Below are positions 15,859 through 18,559 of a stretch of 18,559 bases of DNA, in pieces. The DNA lies in NCBI GenBank assembly GCA_051653625.1, contig JBOFWM010000019.1, forward strand, positions 1 to 18,559, written 5' to 3'. This DNA is from SFDP01 sp051653625. Its GTDB lineage: Bacteria; Bacillota; Clostridia; Lachnospirales; Lachnospiraceae. Below the pieces are notes generated by a model, which saw nothing but the letters and a program-made list of their open reading frames with translations, ran no database searches and was not told the origin of the DNA. The position numbers and the translations under genes are program-made. How positions within the stretch are numbered: the first letter of the stretch is position 1; every line of letters starts with the position of its first letter.

Positions 15859-16632
15859 ATGGGGATGATGCTTACAATAAGTGATAATCCATCCAATTCT
15901 TTCGGATGGGTGCTATATATGGCGAAAGAATATGCAGGTATGTTTTTAGAGGGAACATGGACTACATTATATATGGCAGTAATCGGTACAGTGCTTGGAT
16001 TTTTCTTAGGATTTGCATTAGGAATCATAGGAGATAGCCAAATACGAAAAGAAGATAATATAATAAAAAAAGTTATGTTACGTATTATAAAAATAGTTTT
16101 TTCTATATATATAGAAATATTTAGAGATACACCAATGATTGTGCAAGCAATGGTATTTTTCTATGGACTACGTTCTTTTGGAGTACAAATTACACCAATT
16201 CCAGCTGGTATTTTAGTAATCTTTTTAAATACAGGTGCGTATATGTCGGAAACTGTTCGTGCAGGAATTAATTCAATTGATATAGGACAAAGAGAAGGTG
16301 CGTATGCATTAGGAATGTCACCTTTAAAAACAATGTTTATAGTTGTTTTACCACAAGCACTTCGTAACATAATCCCAGAAATGGCAAATATGTTTTTGAC
16401 AAATTTGAAAATGACATCTGTTTTAAATGTAATTGGGGTATCGGAATTGTTCTTAGTTGCGAAAACAACAGGAGCTATTTACTATAAATATTTTGAAGCA
16501 TATCTTGTTATTGCAGCGATATACTTCGTGCTTTGCTTTGTTTGTAATCGATTATTTATCATAATGGAGAAAAAGTTAGAAGGTAAAAAAGATTATGTTT
16601 TAGCGGTAGAATTTATGGATGATGGGCAGTAA
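15859..16632 (+). CDS. Amino-acid ABC transporter permease (HisM/GlnP type)
   Basis: This is an integral membrane protein of about 257 residues with five or so hydrophobic segments. An N-terminal periplasmic-side stretch precedes GTWTTLYMAVIGTVLGFFLG. A typical FRDTPMIVQAMVFFYG block follows, as does an EAA loop (REGAYALGMSPLKTMFIVVLPQALR, around residues 143-167) that docks the ATPase. An in-frame ATG at 15844 would add five residues, but AAGGTGA sits 5 bases before the ATG at 15859, so this start is preferred. It works with the lipoprotein before it and the ATPase after it as one importer. Confidence 0.88.
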   Translation: MGMMLTISDNPSNSFGWVLYMAKEYAGMFLEGTWTTLYMAVIGTVLGFFLGFALGIIGDSQIRKEDNIIKKVMLRIIKIVFSIYIEIFRDTPMIVQAMVFFYGLRSFGVQITPIPAGILVIFLNTGAYMSETVRAGINSIDIGQREGAYALGMSPLKTMFIVVLPQALRNIIPEMANMFLTNLKMTSVLNVIGVSELFLVAKTTGAIYYKYFEAYLVIAAIYFVLCFVCNRLFIIMEKKLEGKKDYVLAVEFMDDGQ

Positions 16633-16656
16633 ATTTTTAGTTGAGAATGAGGTGGG

Positions 16657-17403
16657 ATGATGAATGAGGGATATGTTATAGAGATAAAGGAATTAGGAAA
16701 ATCGTTTGGTGATCATGAAGTGCTTCGCAAAATAGATTTTGGTGTAAATAAGGGAGATGTTATATGTATTTTAGGTTCATCAGGATCTGGGAAATCAACA
16801 TTACTAAGATGTGTCAATCGATTAGAACATCAATCTTGTGGAAAAATCTTTTATCATGGAAAAGAAGTGAGAGACGTACAAAAGGAAGTGAATGATTATC
16901 GTTCAAAAGTAGGAATGGTATTTCAATCGTTTAATTTATTTAATAATATGACTATTTTAGAAAATTGTATGGTAGGTGCTATAAAAGTGTTACATATTTC
17001 TAAAAAGGAAGCGTATGAAAGAGCAATAAAACATTTAAAAGAAGTAGGAATGGCACCGTTTATTAATGCAAAACCGGCACAATTGTCAGGTGGGCAAAAA
17101 CAAAGAGTGGCAATAGCGAGAGGCTTATGTATGAATCCGGAAGTGTTGCTTTTTGATGAACCTACTTCTGCATTAGATCCAGAGATGGTAGGGGAAGTGC
17201 TTAATGTTATGAAGAATTTAGCAAAGACAGGTCTTACAATGATGATTGTGACTCATGAAATGGGGTTTGCAAGAGATGTTTCATCTAGAGTTATTTTTAT
17301 GGATCAAGGGTATATTGCAGAAGATACTACTCCGACTGAGTTTTTTACGAATCCAAAAAGTGCGAGATCAAAAGAATTCTTAAGTAGATTTATTCAAGGT
17401 TAG
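16657..17403 (+). CDS. Amino-acid ABC transporter ATP-binding protein (GlnQ/HisP type)
   Basis: This 248-residue ATPase has all catalytic motifs: Walker A GSSGSGKST (40-48), Q-loop Q90, signature LSGGQKQR (143-150), Walker B VLLFDE with E168, and H-loop H200. MVFQSFNLFNNMT and DEPTSALDPEMVGEV are characteristic of the polar amino-acid uptake subgroup. It forms a dimer on the cytoplasmic side of the permease encoded just upstream. GAGGTGGG precedes the ATG. Confidence 0.93.
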   Translation: MMNEGYVIEIKELGKSFGDHEVLRKIDFGVNKGDVICILGSSGSGKSTLLRCVNRLEHQSCGKIFYHGKEVRDVQKEVNDYRSKVGMVFQSFNLFNNMTILENCMVGAIKVLHISKKEAYERAIKHLKEVGMAPFINAKPAQLSGGQKQRVAIARGLCMNPEVLLFDEPTSALDPEMVGEVLNVMKNLAKTGLTMMIVTHEMGFARDVSSRVIFMDQGYIAEDTTPTEFFTNPKSARSKEFLSRFIQG

Positions 17404-17413
17404 GAGGAAAAAA

Positions 17414-18043
17414 ATGAGCAATTATGTAATAACATTTGCAAGAGGATTTGGAACGGGTGGAAAAGAAATTGCATCAAAAGTAGCAAAAGAACTTGGAATT
17501 AATTGTTATGAAAATCGAATCCTTACTTTGGCATCTCAATTGAGTGGAGTAGATAAACAATTATTTAGTGAAGTAGATGAAAAATTCCGAGAAACTGGAG
17601 GATTTGCAAGTTTTTTAAAAGGACTTCCACGTACAAAAAGCTATATTACAAGAACCGAAAAATTTGTTTCAGATGATACACTATTTGATTATCAAAAGAA
17701 GATTATTGAAAGTTTAGCAAATACAGAGTCATGTTGTATTGTTGGAAAATGTGCAGATTATATTTTGAGAGGACGCGAAAATGTTGTAAGTATTTATATT
17801 GAAGCACCACGAAGTTTTTGTATTGAACGAACAATGGAAAATATGAAGGTTTCAAAAGAAGTGGCGGAGGCAACCATTAAAAAAACAGATAAATTTCGTG
17901 CAGACTATTATGAATATTATACAAATGGTAGATCGTGGACGAATCCAATTAATTATGATCTGACAATTAATAGTGAAAAAGTTGGAATTGAAAATAGTGT
18001 AAAATTGATCCAAGAATACTTAAAAATAAGGGGGCTAATATAG
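17414..18043 (+). CDS. Cytidylate kinase-like family protein
   Basis: This 209-residue P-loop protein is of the cytidylate-kinase-like family found in many Clostridia. The nucleotide-binding loop is a variant, ARGFGTGGKEIA (9-20), with GTGGKE where kinases of this fold have GxGKS/T. A second conserved block, CIVGKCADYIL, is followed by VSIYIEAP and an Arg/Lys-rich lid region (about 140-170). Dedicated CMP kinases (cmk) differ in the loop and have CMP-binding residues I do not recognise here. Its true substrate is unknown. GGAGGAAAAAA precedes the ATG, 10 bases after the ABC ATPase stop. It is enclosed by the transporter and alcohol dehydrogenase genes, so it is probably part of the same operon. 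Confidence 0.8.
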   Translation: MSNYVITFARGFGTGGKEIASKVAKELGINCYENRILTLASQLSGVDKQLFSEVDEKFRETGGFASFLKGLPRTKSYITRTEKFVSDDTLFDYQKKIIESLANTESCCIVGKCADYILRGRENVVSIYIEAPRSFCIERTMENMKVSKEVAEATIKKTDKFRADYYEYYTNGRSWTNPINYDLTINSEKVGIENSVKLIQEYLKIRGLI

Positions 18044-18559
18044 ATGATGAAGGATTTTGTAATTTCTATTCCTCAAAACATTGTGGTTGGTTTGGGAAGT
18101 ATGAAGGAATTACCCAAGATAAGTAAAAAAGTAGGTGGCACCCATGCTTTTATTATTTCCGGACCAAATTTAACAAAAATGGGATTGGTCGCAACTTGTA
18201 GTAGGTTATTAGAACAAAGTGGATTGCAAGTAGATTCCTTTACAGAAACGGAAGCAAACCCATCGACTCAAACAGTAGAAAAAGCAACAAAAGCATATCT
18301 TGATAGTGGTGCAGATTTTATTGTTGCGCTAGGTGGAGGGTCACCTATGGATCTTGCAAAAGCAGTAGGTGTGATTGCAACCTATGGTGGAGACATTGTA
18401 GAATATGAAGGTGGTGGAAAGGTACCAGGGGAAATTGTGCCACTCATTGCAATTCCTACAACGGCAGGTACTGGTTCTGAGGTAACGGCATTTTCTGTTA
18501 TTACTGACATTAGTCGAAATTATAAGTTGACAATAGTAAGCAATCATTTACTTCCTAGT
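18044..18559 (+). CDS. Iron-containing alcohol dehydrogenase (partial, runs off the window)
   Basis: The first 172 residues of a group III alcohol dehydrogenase are present; the frame is open at the window edge. The NAD(P)-binding loop GGGSPMDLAKAVG (about 103-115) and TTAGTGSEVT (about 145-154) are diagnostic. The metal ligands (Asp and three His) lie further downstream and are not in the window. The family reduces aldehydes or semialdehydes to alcohols, or the reverse, with examples acting on 4-hydroxybutyrate, 1,3-propanediol, lactaldehyde and ethanol. The start codon follows the cytidylate kinase-like stop directly, with AAGGGGG 9 bases upstream; a second ATG is adjacent. Context suggests it works on a product of the aminotransferase. 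Confidence 0.9.
   Translation, partial: MMKDFVISIPQNIVVGLGSMKELPKISKKVGGTHAFIISGPNLTKMGLVATCSRLLEQSGLQVDSFTETEANPSTQTVEKATKAYLDSGADFIVALGGGSPMDLAKAVGVIATYGGDIVEYEGGGKVPGEIVPLIAIPTTAGTGSEVTAFSVITDISRNYKLTIVSNHLLPS

Overview
The window is AT-rich DNA (roughly 30% GC by eye) with strong AGGAGG-type ribosome binding sites, tightly packed co-directional genes and Rho-independent terminators. These traits, and the gene types, suggest an anaerobic low-GC Firmicute of the Clostridia, most likely a plant-polysaccharide-degrading or gut Lachnospiraceae-like organism. This assignment is an inference; no rRNA or tRNA gene is present to confirm it.

Layout. (1) 46-1270, minus strand: a two-gene unit encoding a small PchB/AroQ-type chorismate mutase-like protein and a SAM-dependent methyltransferase, with a candidate promoter upstream and a terminator-like hairpin downstream. 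(2) 1349-2358, plus strand: a scar of a mobile element, made of a small DUF6809-like gene followed by a RepA/DnaB-like AAA ATPase that stops where its core fold should continue. The ATPase fragment is less AT-rich than its surroundings. (3) 2426-5912, plus strand: a near-consensus sigma-A promoter and two tandem paralogous membrane diguanylate cyclases of 548 and 549 residues that align without gaps. They end at a bidirectional terminator. (4) 5911-7143, minus strand: an AraC-family regulator, divergent from (5) 7301-13509, plus strand: an operon of GH5-like exo-glucanase, GPH-family sugar:cation symporter, GH42 beta-galactosidase and GH43 xylosidase/arabinofuranosidase. None of the three glycosidases has a signal peptide, so the operon imports short oligosaccharides and cleaves them in the cytoplasm. 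Two tandem 20-bp repeats in the AraC/GH5 intergenic region look like the AraC operator. (6) 13534-18559, plus strand: a promoter with a dyad in its spacer and a strong terminator hairpin in the apparent leader, then an acetylornithine-type class-III aminotransferase, a complete polar amino-acid ABC importer (lipoprotein, permease, ATPase), a cytidylate-kinase-like protein, and an iron-containing alcohol dehydrogenase cut by the window end.

How the genes may work together. Module 5 is a standard regulated oligosaccharide-use locus. The two cyclases beside it have an extracytoplasmic beta-rich domain before seven membrane helices, so they may report an external (possibly carbohydrate) ligand as c-di-GMP, but the link to the operon rests on position only. 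Module 6 reads as a transport and transamination/reduction unit: import an amino compound, transaminate it to an aldehyde or oxo product, and reduce that to an alcohol with the Fe-ADH. The substrate cannot be read from the sequence. No CRISPR array, complete insertion sequence, tRNA or rRNA was seen.
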